Positions 20,182 through 30,916 of a DNA stretch of 64,000 nucleotides are shown here, piece by piece. Each line of letters opens with the position of its first letter. Within the stretch, counting starts at the first letter, position 1. The notes beneath the pieces were generated by a model. That model was not told where the DNA came from and did not search any database. It worked only from the letters and a program-made list of their open reading frames with translations. Position numbers and translations under genes: made by a program. The stretch is from Chlorops oryzae (lineage: Eukaryota; Arthropoda; Insecta; Diptera; Chloropidae). The DNA lies in contig CM035808.1 of assembly GCA_020466095.1 (NCBI GenBank), positions 52,339,762-52,403,761 on the forward strand. Direction: 5' to 3'.

Positions 20182-21237
20182 GACTACTGACATCAGACGG
20201 CCGTCATATACAAGCAACTATATACATTGATGGCCACTTAGCGACGGCGGTAATCGATACCGGTGCGACCCGAAGTTTCATCCAGTCTTCCATGGCAGAC
20301 CTCCTTCGCAAGCCGGAGAACTCAACCCCCGCAAACGTCGCCGTGCGACTCGCAGACAAATCCCCGACTAGAGTGAAAGAGGCCCTGCAAGTTCGAGTCA
20401 CGCTTGGCGACAGGACCACCCAGATTAAAATTCTGGTCATGCCAGAGGCCATGGACGAAATAATTCTGGGAATGGACTTCCTCTCGGCGGTGGGTGCAAC
20501 ACTAGTGGTAGGAACTCAACGGTTGTGCTTAGAAACCAGACGTACCGTACCACATGAACAACTTGGAAGAATGGAACTAGAAAGCAGCGCGGCAAAGGTG
20601 AAATCGGTCGAAGAATTCCTACAGTTTGAACTGGACCATTTAAGCAGTTGCCGAGTGTCTCGACGATAGCGACTCACAGAATTTTTATGAAGGACGAACA
20701 ACCTCTGAAGCAACGGTATTATACCTACAACCCGCCAAACAAAAGATTATCAACGAAGAAATTGACGAACTACTCAACAAAGGCTGCATCGAACCATCGA
20801 AGAGTCCGTATAGTTCTCCCGTCGTCTTAGTACCGAAGAAGACTGGATCGTGGAGGCTCTGTATCGACTTCAGAAAGATAAATGCGCACTCAGTCCCAGA
20901 CGCCTACCCACTCCCTCGGATACAGCACATCCTCGATCGGCTGCGTAACGCGAAATTTATCTCAACATTGGACCTTAAAAACGGATACTGGCAGATTCCG
21001 ATGGAGGCCGAAAGTAAAAAGTATACGGCTTTTACCGTACCAGGTCGTGGCCTTTTCCAGTGGCGAGTCATGCCATTTGGGTTGCACTCGGCTCCCGCCA
21101 CATTCCAAAGAGCATTGGATACCGTCATCGGGCCAGAACTGGACTCCTTTGCGTTTGCCTACTTGGACGATATAGTCGTTATCGGTACATCGCTTGAAGA
21201 CCATATGCGGAATCTCAAAGAAGTGTTCAGGCTTTAA
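19989..21237 (+). pseudogene. pol: Pol of element B: protease and partial RT (frameshifted, truncated)
   Basis: The first frame (to 20669) has an aspartic protease (AVIDTGATRSFI, then IILGMDFL). The next segments change frame near 20655 and again near 20735, and then encode RT: SPYSSPVVLVPKK, WRLCIDFRKIN, FISTLDLKNGYWQI, FGLHSAPATFQRALD and YLDDIVVI. The frame ends at a TAA at 21235-21237, where the sequence leaves Osvaldo and enters the TIR element. RNase H and integrase are absent here; integrase of this family is at 2-676 in element A. -1 offset relative to gag. Not functional as seen. Confidence 0.85.
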
Positions 21238-21242
21238 GCTTG

Positions 21243-21279
21243 TATTACACTGTTTGGCATTTGGCCAAATATTTGGAAT
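21243..21279 (+). repeat. Left terminal inverted repeat (37 bp)
   Basis: Exact reverse complement of 27074-27110. A partial internal copy (TATTACACTGTTTGGCAT) recurs at about 21339. Confidence 0.9.
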
Positions 21280-21556
21280 AAAATTTTTTACAAATATTTG
21301 ATAAAATATTGTGTTTGATCGGCATATAAAAATAGGGTATTACACTGTTTGGCATATAAATAAAATATTTGGAACTTTTTTGTTTGGCTTGATTTAGACA
21401 AATACATGTTTGGAGCAAGCGAGTCAAAGTTATTTGGATAGGTATTAGACTGTTTGTCATCAAATTATTTGACAAGAATAAAGTATTTTGAAAAAAATCT
21501 TTATTTTTTCATAATAATTTTCTTGTTCTTTGGAGAAATTAAAAAGATAACAAGTA

Positions 21557-22320
21557 AAGAAGTTTACATCGGCAAAGCCGATTGCACACATACCTTTTCC
21601 TCAGCCTTAAATATGTTGAAACATTACCTTAACTTTTCGTTGTTCTAGCTTGGATATCTATTTATACCTTATCTGTACTTCGATTTAGCTTCTAGGACTC
21701 GAGATTATTATTAAGCACAAAATTTTCGCGGATGGTGAGCATGGTCAAGTTTTAACCGTTAGAGGACATTTTGTCTAGCTGGAAAAACCTCAATTCAAAA
21801 TAGTGAAAATAAAATTTTTGCGAATATCGCGAATGGCGGTCATGGTCAAATTTTAACCGTTAGAGGACAGTTTGTCTAGCTGCGAAATACTCAATTCAAA
21901 ATAGTGAAAATCAAATTTTCGCGAATTTCGCGGATGGTGGTCTTGATCAAATTTTAACCGTTAGAGGACAGTTTGTCTAGCAGCGAAATACTCAATTCAA
22001 AATAGTGAAAATCAAATTTTTGCGAATTTCGCGAATGGTGGTCAAATTTTAACCTTAAGTGACGACTTTATTTGGCGGCAAAATAGACAATCAGAAGAAG
22101 CAAAAAAAAATCATTTTTGTATACAGATATGAAAATAAGAGAAAGAGTGTTTTTTTCTAATGTGTAGGATGATGACCATAGTTATAGCGTATCGCAATTT
22201 TTTTTCAGCGAAAGCTTAAGTCTACATAGTAGCTATACACACACCAAATTTCAATAAGCTGGGATGTATAGTAAAAAAGTTATCCACGAAAAACGTTAAA
22301 AATCGTGAGTTTTTTCTTTT
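21557..22320 (-). mobile_element. DINE-1-like Helentron with ~100-bp tandem repeats
   Basis: Begins at a small hairpin (ATCGGCAAAGCCGAT) near 21569 and contains four ~100-bp repeats (GATGGTG(A/G)(G/T)C... starts at about 21731, 21832, 21932, 22032). It ends with the TATAGTAAAAAAGTTATCCACG block that also occurs at 44355-44400 and 45730-45770. The same blocks at 45205-46119 continue into the ACAG-rich and CTGATCAAGAATATATA sequence characteristic of DINE-1/INE-1-type non-autonomous Helentrons. This copy stops at the antisense-gene exon boundary (22322). Confidence 0.7.
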
Positions 22321-22322
22321 AG

Positions 22323-22924
22323 ATTTGGGATGGAATTCTAACGGTGGTGGCCGTCTTGAACGATTACTACGGCTGGCCTGCGTTTTCACCCCGGATCCGC
22401 AATCAGCGCTGTTGGCGGAGGTGCCACTCCTTTTGTCCCCTTGTACGGCGTTTGGTGGTAGGTGCCGCCGATGGGCGATCATGTGCCGAGATTATCACCT
22501 TTTGGACAATCCGCGCACAGATGACTGCCTGGAATGGCACCTAGGCGCATATTACACACTCCCGGGGGTCCGTGCAGGACTTCATCCGACTCTGGCCAGT
22601 GTGATGGAAATATGCCTGAGGGTGGACTACCGGAGGCGCAGGCGGTAAATCTGCGATTCTCGGCATGCCCATAGGCTACACGACTTGGCGGGGTATGCGG
22701 CATATTACGATTACAACCAGTCCTTTCGGATGAATGCTTGTCTTATGGCGTTCGAGATTCTGGCCCCTCGGATGGACGACTTATCACGTTTTCGACACGG
22801 CCCTTGGTCAAATTACCTGGATCACGGTCGCCCATATACCACATTCTCCAACCCCCTTCCGCAGCGGACCAGGTCGGAAGGATGTGTCGCCGAGCTCGGG
22901 ACCGATCCCGCGATTTGGTTTTAA
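22323..22924 (+). pseudogene. Exon 2 of the antisense gene, inverted copy
   Basis: Same sequence as 43737-44338 in element D. It starts after a CTTTTAG acceptor next to the Helentron and ends with the IWF stop at 22922-22924. Two frames are needed (a shift lies between about 22420 and 22480), and a stop occurs at 22646-22648. Exon 1 is missing from this copy. AATAAA at about 22949-22954 could serve as its polyadenylation signal. Function unknown. Confidence 0.65.
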
Positions 22925-23113
22925 TTTCTTTTTCTTTATGAATATATCAATAAAATTGCAAATCTTAATTCGTCTTCGAGTTTTTCTTTTGGCGATTTTG
23001 TTTTTCTCTTTTCGGTTGCAGTGAGCCATGTCAGCTTTTTGAATTGCTTGTTCAGTTTGTGGAAAGGGAAAACTAATCATTTTCTAGCTTTTCGTTTGTT
23101 TTACTTCATCGTT

Positions 23114-23893
23114 TTATTCTTGATTTTTATCGGTTGCCAGGTAATGAATGGACAATGCTTTTACTAAAAAGTTGTAGTGTTGGATGCAATTGACGGCATG
23201 CGCTCGCTCTTGGGGAATTTTATTTATTATTTTTTGAATGTTGTATTTCAGACCTGCTCTTAGAGTGTCAATGGCTATGTCCAGCGCAATCAGTGTGCCG
23301 GTTCGGCCGACGCCTGCACTACAATGTATGACCATTTTTGAATATTTATTTTTCTTTTCAGAGATTTTTTGTTGTTCTTTTATCTGTAACCAGAAGTTTA
23401 GTAGAGCATATGTATTTGGTGTGCCGTTATCGGGCCAACCTGTATATTGCCAATGATTGATGATTCTTGATTGTCTTGTTGTCAGATTTTTCAATTCTAT
23501 TTGGGATTTAACACTATATCTGTTCACTATATATTGGTAACATTTTTCCTGCTCATGTTCAAGGACTTTCGTTAGCATGCTTATATTAACAGAGTTTTGT
23601 TCCCAAATCATGTGCCAAAAATCGTTTAGTTTATTTTTAAGTGGACCCTGTGTTGCAATGTACTCTTTTTTTCTAAAAAACCCATCAACATAAGTGGCGT
23701 GAATGTTGTCATGCTTATGCCTGTTAGATAGTTTCACCCTACTGTGATCAAGACAGGGGACATTTGAATATCTGTTTTTTGTTTTGTTTTTTAGGAAATT
23801 TTTTATGTTTGCTTGGTCCACCATTTCTGGGAGAGTGAAATATTTTTCTGCAACCTTTTCATCGTTTGAAATTATTCTCTCATGATAACACAT
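23114..23893 (-). CDS. Tyrosine phosphatase domain (259 aa), uninterrupted copy of the D-family PTP
   Basis: The only unbroken phosphatase of the three in this window. Approximate residue positions: KNRYSNVPCL ~37-47, IHATYVDGF ~63-71, YIATQGPL ~77-84, DFWHMIWEQ ~90-98, WPD loop GWPDNGTP ~151-158, P-loop VIHCSAGVGRTGT ~192-204, Q-loop QERAHAVNCIQHYNFL ~226-241. All catalytic residues (Asp, Cys, Arg, Gln) are present. Upstream, one TAA (23951-23953) separates it from integrase in the same frame, so the Met at 23893 is only the first available start; in C the domain is fused to Pol. Substrate unknown; the domain is a single-domain cytosolic-type PTP. Whether this fragment is transcribed is unknown. 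Confidence 0.85.
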   Translation of the reverse strand: MCYHERIISNDEKVAEKYFTLPEMVDQANIKNFLKNKTKNRYSNVPCLDHSRVKLSNRHKHDNIHATYVDGFFRKKEYIATQGPLKNKLNDFWHMIWEQNSVNISMLTKVLEHEQEKCYQYIVNRYSVKSQIELKNLTTRQSRIINHWQYTGWPDNGTPNTYALLNFWLQIKEQQKISEKKNKYSKMVIHCSAGVGRTGTLIALDIAIDTLRAGLKYNIQKIINKIPQERAHAVNCIQHYNFLVKALSIHYLATDKNQE

Positions 23894-23950
23894 TTCCCTT
23901 GGTGTTGTTACATGTTCTACGATATAAGTTTTCTCCTTTTTACTATGGTC

Positions 23951-26588
23951 TTATTTTATCAAATTTTTGTGGTAGGTTTTCTTTTTTCCCCTAATAAGTA
24001 ATCGCACATTTGCCGGAGAAGGTATGGAAATTATTTCAAATGGTCCCTCCGAAATGGGTGAAAATTTATTTTGTCTATTTTGATTTTTTAGCCAAACTTT
24101 ATCTCCTATTTTGAACTTTCTTTCTTTTGAATTTTTGTCATAATACATCTTTGACTTTTCTTTTGCAGATTTTTGATTTTGTCTAACAATTTCATAGCTT
24201 CTTTGGATATGGTACTTCAAAATTTTGCTATAATCGTCGGGATTATACAAAGGACCAGGTTTATGCTTTAATTTAATTGGAATTTCGAAATCGAAGCCGA
24301 AAAGTGTTCTACTGGGTGTTTGTTTTGTGGATGAATGTATTATGTTGTTATGGACGTGCAAAGCGTGGTGCAACCATTCATCCCAATTCGTGGCATCCTC
24401 ATTGACGAAATTTCGAAGAAATTTCGCAAGAGGTCGGTGACTTCTTTCAAGAGCACCATTGGCTTGCGGGTGGTATGGCGAAGTTTGCGATTTTTTAATG
24501 CCAAGAATTTTGCATACTTCTTGAAATAAAACGGAAGTGAAATTTGTACTGTTATTAATACTTTAGGGATATTAAATTTGGCAATTATTTCATTAAAAAA
24601 GGCTCTTGCCACAGTTGATGCTTCGGCATCTGGTATGGCTACGCAAATGAAATATTTAGAAAAATCGTCTAAAAATGTAAGTATGTATTTATTCCCTCTT
24701 GATAAGAGCGGAAGCGGACCAACTATATCCATAAATACTATATCAAACGGTCTGTGGGGAGTATTGGTTATAGCCATAGGCAATTTTTCTACGCGGGAAC
24801 TTTTATTCTTTTGGCAAAGTTGGCATGAGTCTATGTAATCTTTTATGTGCTTCTGCATGCCTTCCCATTTAAATTGTTTTCTAACACGAAAGTATGTTTT
24901 CAAAAACCCGTTATGGCCTCCTATTGGACTGTCATGGAAAATATTTATAATTTTTTGTATCTCTGTTGGATCCGTTAGCACAACTGCCGTATCTTCGTTA
25001 TAATTCTATCTCCTGCAGTTGTTGACGTATCGAATTCTTCTGGTTTTGTTTTTGAAATTGATCTGGTTACTACTGCTATTGGTGTTTCTGAATTTGGGTG
25101 TCTACTAAGTGCATCTGCATTAAGGTTATTCTTTCCGGGTTTGTAAAGGATTTCAAAATCGTATTCTAAAAGTTTCAATCGAAATTGGCCCAATCTGGTA
25201 TCTTGGTCTTTGAAATACGCTATGCCTTTAAGTGGTTTATGGTCGCTATAAATTTTGAAATGTTTGCCTAACAGGTATGTTTTAAAGTTTTTAACTGCCC
25301 AAATTATTGCCAAAAATTCTTTTTCTATCGTGGAATATCGCTTTTCGGTTGCACTAAGTGCCCTACTAGCATAGTATATTGGCAGATCCTGTCCTGGCTC
25401 ACCTTGCGACAAAACTGCACCTAATGCTTCGTTGCTGGCGTCTGTTGTAAGAATAAATAACTTTTCAAAATCTAGATATTGTAGTATGGGGGGGCATGTA
25501 ACTGCTCCTTTCAATTTTCATTTCATTGCGTCTTGGCAAGGCTTATTCCAAACAAATTTCTCTTCTTTTCATAATAATTTTGTTAATGGTAAGGATATTT
25601 TGGCTGCCTCGGGTATAAACTTTCTATAATAATTGATTAAGCCGAGAAATGACTGCAGTTCTTTAATATTTTTGATTGGTTTAATAATTTTAACGGATTC
25701 TACTTTGGCTGGATCAGGTAAAACACCTGATTCTGAACATTTGTGCCCTAAGTAAACTACTTCTCTCTTTAGGAATTGACATTTTTCTGTTTGGAGTTTC
25801 AGATTATTTTCCCTTAAAACGTCAAAAACATTTCTTAGTCGAATATCATGTTCATCTAAAGTTCTGGCGTAGATGACAACGTCGTCAAGGTAAACAAAGC
25901 AATCAATTCCCTGAAGACAAGTCAAAATACTATTCGTAATTCTTTGAAACGTTGCTGGTGCTCCCGTGAGACCGAAAGGCATTCTTATAAATTCGAAATG
26001 GCCTATACCCGTGCTGAAAGCTGTTTTTTGTCTATCTTTTTCGTCAACCAGCACCTGATGGCAGCCACTAGCTAAGTCCAGTGTAGAAAAATAGCGACTA
26101 CATCCCAATTGATCCAGGATTTCATCTATTCTCGGAATAGGGAAAACTTGTTTAAGAGTCATTTCATTTAATTTTCTAAAGTCAACTACTAGTCTCCATT
26201 TTTTCTCGCCATCTTTTCCTGTCCTTTTTGGATCTAAAATTATGGGCGAATTCCAAGGTGATTTGCTTGGCTTAATTATGTTGTCTGCCAACATTTTGTT
26301 AACCTGGGAATTTATTTCTGCTTTTTGATGTTCCGGCAGCCTGTACTGTCTATTATTAGTTGGGGCTTTTCCTGCTTCCGTAGGAATTTCATGACTCAAT
26401 ACCGTAGTGTAGGAAAGTTTGTCTCCTTGCAAAAGAAATATATCGGTATAGTCTCTAAATATTTTTTTAATGGAATGCAATTCATCCTTATTAAGATTTT
26501 TATCTAAATTTACTGCGTTCATCAAAAGGTTAAAACGATTATTCTCATTACACCCTTCTTGTAATTGATTAATGTTTGGAACGTCCAT
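23951..26588 (-). pseudogene. pol: Inverted copy of D-family pol: RT, RNase H, integrase
   Basis: Read on the minus strand, 26588-25569 carries RT (FSTLDLASGCHQV, FGLTGAPATFQR, YLDDVVIYA). After a TGA, 25514-24975 is RNase H (TTDASNEALG, YSDHKPL), 24981-24340 is integrase zinc region and core, and 24373-23951 is the integrase C-terminal region. The integrase core lacks about eight bases where TDNG is expected, removing the second catalytic Asp and shifting the frame. The same deletion is in D at about 42112. N-terminal protease is not included in the copy. Confidence 0.88.
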
Positions 26589-26612
26589 GGTAGCTATACA
26601 CACACCAAATTT

Positions 26613-26809
26613 CTTTGTTCAAACTCAAGCCCCACCTCTTTCCAAGCATTATCTCTGATTATTTTATTTTTATAATCATTTAACTGGGCGTTCCAGAGAC
26701 ATTCGCGCATTTCCACATTGCTTATCAATTTCATTATTTCGGTGTGACTCCACTGTATGGAAACCTTTTTGACTCTCTTTTTTCCTTCAGACATTTTTTT
26801 TAAATTCAA
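26613..26809 (-). pseudogene. MADF-domain DNA-binding protein, N-terminal fragment of the TIR element
   Basis: About 65 residues remain. A basic start (SEGKKRVKK) is followed by a MADF-like helix pattern: EIMKLISNVEMRECLWNA, DYKNKI, AWKEVGLEF. MADF domains are Myb/SANT-related DNA-binding modules. In Harbinger-type transposons the analogous protein helps import the transposase or bind the TIRs. The frame is cut at about 26612 by a 22-bp Helentron scrap, followed by the inverted D-element fragment. An alternative start is the Met five codons downstream. Confidence in MADF is moderate because the domain is incomplete. Confidence 0.55.
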
Positions 26810-27073
26810 TTTTAGGTTGAAATAAAAATAATTTTGTCTTTATTTGGCTGTATTTGTTTCTGCAGTTGACAAGGAATATCCAAACAAAAATAATATTCCA
26901 AATACGTGCAAACAGTTTGCTTTGTTTAAAGCGAACCCAATTACACAGAAAAAAAAGTGTCAAATATTTGGCTTTTTGACGATATGCCAAACATAACCCA
27001 AATACGATCAAATAATATGTTTAGTCAAATATATTTGCCTATTACACTGTTTGAACCTGTGTTTGGCACCGAA

Positions 27074-27110
27074 ATTCCAAATATTTGGCCAAATGCCAAA
27101 CAGTGTAATA
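27074..27110 (-). repeat. Right terminal inverted repeat (37 bp)
   Basis: Exact reverse complement of 21243-21279. A partial subterminal copy lies near 27038-27053. Confidence 0.9.
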
Positions 27111-27116
27111 CTACCT

Positions 27117-27957
27117 TAATTAATGAAATCAAAAATTCAGTAAGTGTTTCGGAACAGGCCACAAAGAAAAAAATTCAGATACTAGAAGAGTCAATACAGG
27201 GTTTAACAAGAGAGTGCAAAAAATTAAGAGCACAGATTGACGTACAGAATAATTTGATTGACGAATCTGAAAGAGATAACCAAGAACTAAGAGAATCACT
27301 AAGTAAGGCCGTCGGTAATAAGTTAGCAGAAACAGTAGAAAAAGACAAAGCACGCTTAAAAGAAAGCGAGGAGGAAGTAAAATATTTGAAACAGGAAGTA
27401 AGACAGCTTAAGACAGCATTAAAAAACGTTTGTAACACCGCAGCTCCTCCTAACCCTAGCAAAACGCGAAAAATTAGGACAACTAGCTCAAACACAGATA
27501 ATCTCGCTCCCCCCACATTCCAAGTTGTAGTTCCACTTAACGAAAATTCCTTAACACCCACAACTACTGCTCAGCATATTATTCCTACAATCAAGACAAC
27601 TAGCCCCAGCACCGATAATCTTACTATCACAACATCCTCCCCATCCCATCATACAATACGTATAAATATGGCTACCAATATGCAGGTAGACGAATTGATG
27701 TGAAAAGTAAATAACCTCGTTCCATATTTTTCAGGCACTAATAATGCTGATTTATATCTAGAAGTTGATAGATTTGTTAATGAAATTGGATTATTGAAAA
27801 GCGTAGTAGGGAACAGCAATATAAGCGACATACTAGGTTGCATAAAAAACAGACTAGCAGGCAAAGCTTACGAAATTGTCTCAAAAAGAATAATAAACAA
27901 TCTGGGTGAGTTAAACGATGTTATAAAATCAGAATTTTTGAAAAAACGAAGCTTAGA
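27117..27957 (+). pseudogene. gag: Gag fragment of the D family: coiled coil and start of capsid
   Basis: Nearly identical to 37255-38085. Contains the Glu/Lys-rich coiled coil, the Thr/Pro-rich linker and the beginning of the capsid region (KSVVGNSNISDILGCIKNRL). It is open where D has a TAG (37452-37454), but has its own TGA at 27702-27704. It begins where the TIR element ends and stops at about 27957, where minus-strand element H takes over. Direct orientation relative to D, unlike the neighbouring inverted block. Confidence 0.85.
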
Positions 27958-27961
27958 AACA

Positions 27962-28411
27962 TACAATAGTCCTCTGGTGTTGAAGGGTTTTCTTTAGTTT
28001 TATAATAGGCGTTCTGAATCGCAGAGCGAAACAGTTTAACTTTATTCTGGGGGAGCAAGGTGTCTACATTAAAAAGTTCATCGGTATTAGGTGTAAGATC
28101 AATGGCACATAAGCCATAGAAATATTCATTTAAATGGTCATCCGTAGAAACGGACGGACTAGTATCGATCGCAATCAGATCACTTTTACCAATACACATT
28201 CTTAGGGCATCAGATTTAACATTATATTCGGACCGAAGTATACCAAGCTGACTAAGTGTTTCTTTCATCTTTGCATAAATAGCTGAAGGTTTATTAAAGC
28301 GCTTAAGATGGTCTTCGGAATACATCCGTTTCATAGTGATCAAAGTGATGGACGCGGGTTTAAAAAAATCCCTACCAATCAACGATGGCATAAATAATGA
28401 TTCATCGGGTA
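27962..28411 (-). pseudogene. pol: Pol fragment of element H: end of protease and linker to RT, separated by element D
   Basis: Minus-strand frame beginning at the insertion point of D. It has the protease C-terminal motif LIGRDFF and a linker to RT, and is cut at about 27962 by D-family gag. Its frame continues exactly that of the H Gag-protease at 50480-50934 when D and one copy of the GGTA duplication are removed, so both pieces are one element. Confidence 0.8.
28408..28411. repeat. GGTA target-site duplication of element D (partner 50477-50480)
   Basis: GGTA precedes the 5' LTR and follows the 3' LTR of D. The interrupted H reading frame is continuous across the empty site. Confidence 0.92.
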
Positions 28412-29258
28412 TGTTGTGAGTCTCTCCCAAATGCACATGTGGTCACCTGAAACGGAAAACAAAAGGCAGTGACCTGCATTCGTGAATTTCTACTTCAAGG
28501 TGATTCCATGCTACTGAAAAGCAGCCGCTAGCGAAAACCGCTGACAGAGACAGTTTGGCTACTACGACAACAACACCAGCACGAGCATAAGCATATGCGC
28601 AACCCGATCGCTGGTAATTACAAGAGCACTAAGCACAAACACAGTGCATGCATTTGCTGGGCGACAGCTAGCAACAACAATACAGGCACCGTATATGCAC
28701 GATTGTCTAATCTCAGCACTGGCACAGCGAATGCGCAATTGCAATCCGATCGCTGGCAACAACAACAACAACTACAAAAGAAGCAATAGGAACCTCGGAA
28801 TAGCTTCATGTAGCAACAGCAATAATATGGCAATGTTGGTACAATTTCGGGTGAAGGTCGCGGTCAAGCTTATGCAATGTGTTTGGGAAGAATCCACGAC
28901 GATCGCGGACAGTGGGAATTTCCAATATTGCAAGATCAGCAAAATTGATCTATATAAACGAAGCTTCGACAACTGGAAGAGGACTTCTTCTGCGAGCGTA
29001 CTCACCCACGGGCCACGACGTCGGAAGCATAGGGCAGTTTCAAGTTAGGATGTAGTAATTCTGTTTTGACCTAAGGATTCAAAACATTAAATAAAAGGAT
29101 TAAACCTTAGGTACAATCTTTTATTTAAAAGGAAATATAGGGACTATTATACGCTCGGCACTATCTGAGGGCTTGGTTTCCTTTATCTCAGCATTGGAAT
29201 AAAGGAACGTTTATACGCTCGACCCCGTCTGAGCGCTTTGATTCCTTAGATTCCAACA
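28412..29258 (+). repeat. 5' LTR of element D (847 bp)
   Basis: TGTTGTGAG...CCAACA, same length as the 3' LTR. TATATAAA box at 28951-28958. Confidence 0.95.
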
Positions 29259-29431
29259 TTATTTGGCGCAGCCGGTATTCGACTGACTTGCAGTTGGATG
29301 AGTTGCTACCACAGGGCAAAAAAGCTTATTATGCTGCATGCGAGATTGTAATTTTTGAGCAAAGATTATATTGTCAAGGATATCTTGCCAATATATCTGG
29401 GCAAAAAGCTTAGAAGAGATATTGAAGACAT
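29259..29431 (+). other. Leader of element D, part 1 (continues at 36681)
   Basis: Non-coding leader, interrupted by element E. The stretch at 29385 (TTGCCAATATATCTGGGCA) is homologous to 3325-3343 beside element A, which confirms that 3316 onward is C leader. Confidence 0.75.
29264..29277 (+). other. tRNA-Ser primer-binding site of element D
   Basis: TGGCGCAGCCGGTA, complementary to tRNA-Ser, five bases after the LTR. The next bases TTCGA match the tRNA again after skipping three bases; C shows the same gap. Confidence 0.85.
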
Positions 29432-29792
29432 TGAAGTGAATCCATTCGAAGAAATAAGGCGTTGTAGCTTTTTCGATGTCTCAGAATGGACTGAGCCCTT
29501 TATTCACATTTTGTTTATATTTATATCTTATGCACTAAGAACAAAAGTAGCAGTGGTCCCAGCGTCGATCAAATGCGATAAAGTCAAGCAACAAAGTAGA
29601 GGTGTCGGGTAACCCCCGAGCCACGCGATAAGAAAAGAATTCAAAGCAACAAAGTATGCAGCTCAAGTAGCGGATATGCTGGAGACACCTTCGTCAGCAC
29701 TTTCTCACGACTGTACAGTGAGAACAGTGAGCTGTCGCATTTGTGCACATAGAAAAGTACAGTAAAGCAACGTCTTCGCTGAGGCCACTACA
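29432..29792 (-). repeat. 3' LTR of element E (361 bp)
   Basis: On the minus strand it starts TGTAGTGGCCTC and ends ATTCACTTCA. TATAAATATAAAC and AATAAAGGG motifs lie in its second half. Confidence 0.95.
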
Positions 29793-29803
29793 CCTTCCGC
29801 TTT
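29793..29803 (-). other. Polypurine tract of element E
   Basis: Minus strand AAAGCGGAAGG directly before the 3' LTR. Confidence 0.75.
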
Positions 29804-29990
29804 AAAAGCATGATCACATCATATGGCGATCATGCACTATTTACTTAATCATGGTATAGAACTTATTTAAGGAATTCTTAAAGTGTATATTTATTTTATA
29901 AGTTTTTATTATCTTATTTTAATATTTTTAATTTTAATTATTGTGGTTTATGTCTATTTTACAAAAATTAAAATATTGCGTATTATACTC
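29804..29990 (-). other. Short 3' untranslated region of element E
   Basis: AT-rich sequence between the integrase stop and the polypurine tract. No ORF. Confidence 0.6.
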
Positions 29991-30916
29991 TTATGTCTTA
30001 AAGATTTTAAGCTTAGTTTTATGAATCGTTTTACGTTTTCCCATACTATCTTCTAATATGAAATTGTTATTATTTCCTATTTCTATTACTATATAAGGAC
30101 CTATGTACCTACTATCTAATTTATGACCGGTCTCATTTGTTATTATTACTTTATCTCCTATTGCTATATGTACATCAGACAAATTTCTGTCTACAAAATT
30201 CTTAGATTTATTTTTCTTTCTTTCCAACAATAATCTCGCTCTATTGTGCGCTATCTGCAGTTTATATTTCAACTCCTTTGCATAATCTTCGACATTGTAC
30301 AATGGTGTCACCTCATCAGTGAACTCTAATTTATTGGGAGTCTTTCCAAACACGAGTTCAAAAGGGCAGAAATCATGAGTTGTCGACGGGGTGGTGTTGT
30401 AGCAGTAGGTGAAGAACTGCAACCATTCGTCCCAGTCGTCTTTTTCAATTGAAATGTATGAACGTAAGTATTCGTTAAGGGTCCTATGATTTCGTTCCAC
30501 TGTCCCTAACGTCTGGTGATGATATGCAGTTGAGGTTATATTTCTCAATCCTCAACAGTTCACTAATTTCGTTCAGCAACTGATTTTTATATTCCGTAGC
30601 CCCTATCTGAAACAATTCTCTTCATTGGACCGTACACCAGAATGGTGTTATCAACAATAGCTTTTGCCACTGTTCTTGCATCCTTTGATGGAACTGGAAT
30701 TGCTATCAAATATTTAGTGAGATCGCACACGACTGTGACGGCGTATTCGTTGCCTCTTTGCGATCTTTGGAGTGGACCAATTGTGTCAATGATTACAATA
30801 TCAAATGCGCTGGCTGGTGTTGGTGTTATTGTGGTAGGTGGTTTTATTCGTTTTGTCGTTTTTGACGTTTGGCATTTTCTGCATGACGTGATATATTGTT
30901 TTATATCTTTAGTCAT
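29991..30916 (-). pseudogene. pol: Integrase of element E (frameshifted)
   Basis: Two minus-strand frames. 30916-30587 has the CRKCQ zinc end, the first catalytic Asp (VIIDTIGPL) and the second (IVSDRG). 30548-29991 has HHQTLGTVERNHRTL with the catalytic Glu, then the C-terminal region ending in a basic tail (KTIHKTKLKIF). Sequence between 30550 and 30587 is off-frame, so at least one indel separates the second Asp from the Glu. The His pair of the zinc region lies further upstream around 30950-31010, also off-frame. Confidence 0.85.

Larger units (their letters stand above)
16378..21239 (+). mobile_element. Osvaldo/Ulysses-like retrotransposon, 5' part (element B), truncated in RT
   Basis: A complete 5' LTR, tRNA-Lys PBS, gag, and pol as far as the end of the RT palm domain. 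The sequence stops near 21239, where the TIR element begins. Flanked on the left by AAAC, the same four bases found to the right of element A. Confidence 0.88.
22060..26588 (-). repeat. Inverted near-identical copy of 40073-44601 (part of element D)
   Basis: Coordinates in the two arms sum to about 66661 throughout. The arms share pol, phosphatase, antisense exon 2 and Helentron sequence, including shared lesions (TGA after the RT region, the small integrase deletion, TAA between integrase and phosphatase). The few differences seen are mostly one-base homopolymer changes. At the right end the copy stops at GGACGTTCC and is joined to a 22-bp Helentron scrap. Confidence 0.92.
21243..27110 (-). 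mobile_element. DNA transposon with 37-bp TIRs and MADF ORF, PIF/Harbinger-like, filled with other repeats
   Basis: Perfect 37-bp inverted termini (TATTACACTGTTTGGCATTT...) with many subterminal TTTGG/CCAAA motifs. A MADF ORF begins about 300 bp inside the right end on the minus strand. PIF/Harbinger transposons often carry such a DNA-binding partner next to the transposase, but no transposase is visible. The inside (about 21557-26612) is occupied by a Helentron and an inverted piece of element D. No clean target-site duplication was found: the left flank is Osvaldo pol and the right flank is D-family gag. The superfamily is therefore tentative. Confidence 0.6.

Noticed and set aside
19906..20452. 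Minus-strand ORFs opposite Osvaldo gag-pol
   Set aside because: Shadows of the coding frames with no independent support.
1..21239. A and B as two halves of one Osvaldo element split by insertion of C
   Set aside because: The order is 3' end first and 5' end last, LTRs face inward, and AAAC flanks lie on the C side. C is the host of the insertion, not the insert.
28595..29048. ORFs on both strands in the D LTRs (also at 49780-50223)
   Set aside because: Low-complexity Asn/Gln or Leu/Cys runs from CAA/CAG repeats in LTR U3; not conserved in the C LTR.
29432..29792. The 361-bp direct repeats as a simple tandem duplication of the D leader
   Set aside because: They have TG...CA ends, a PBS and a PPT next to them and ACAT target duplications, so they are LTRs of element E.
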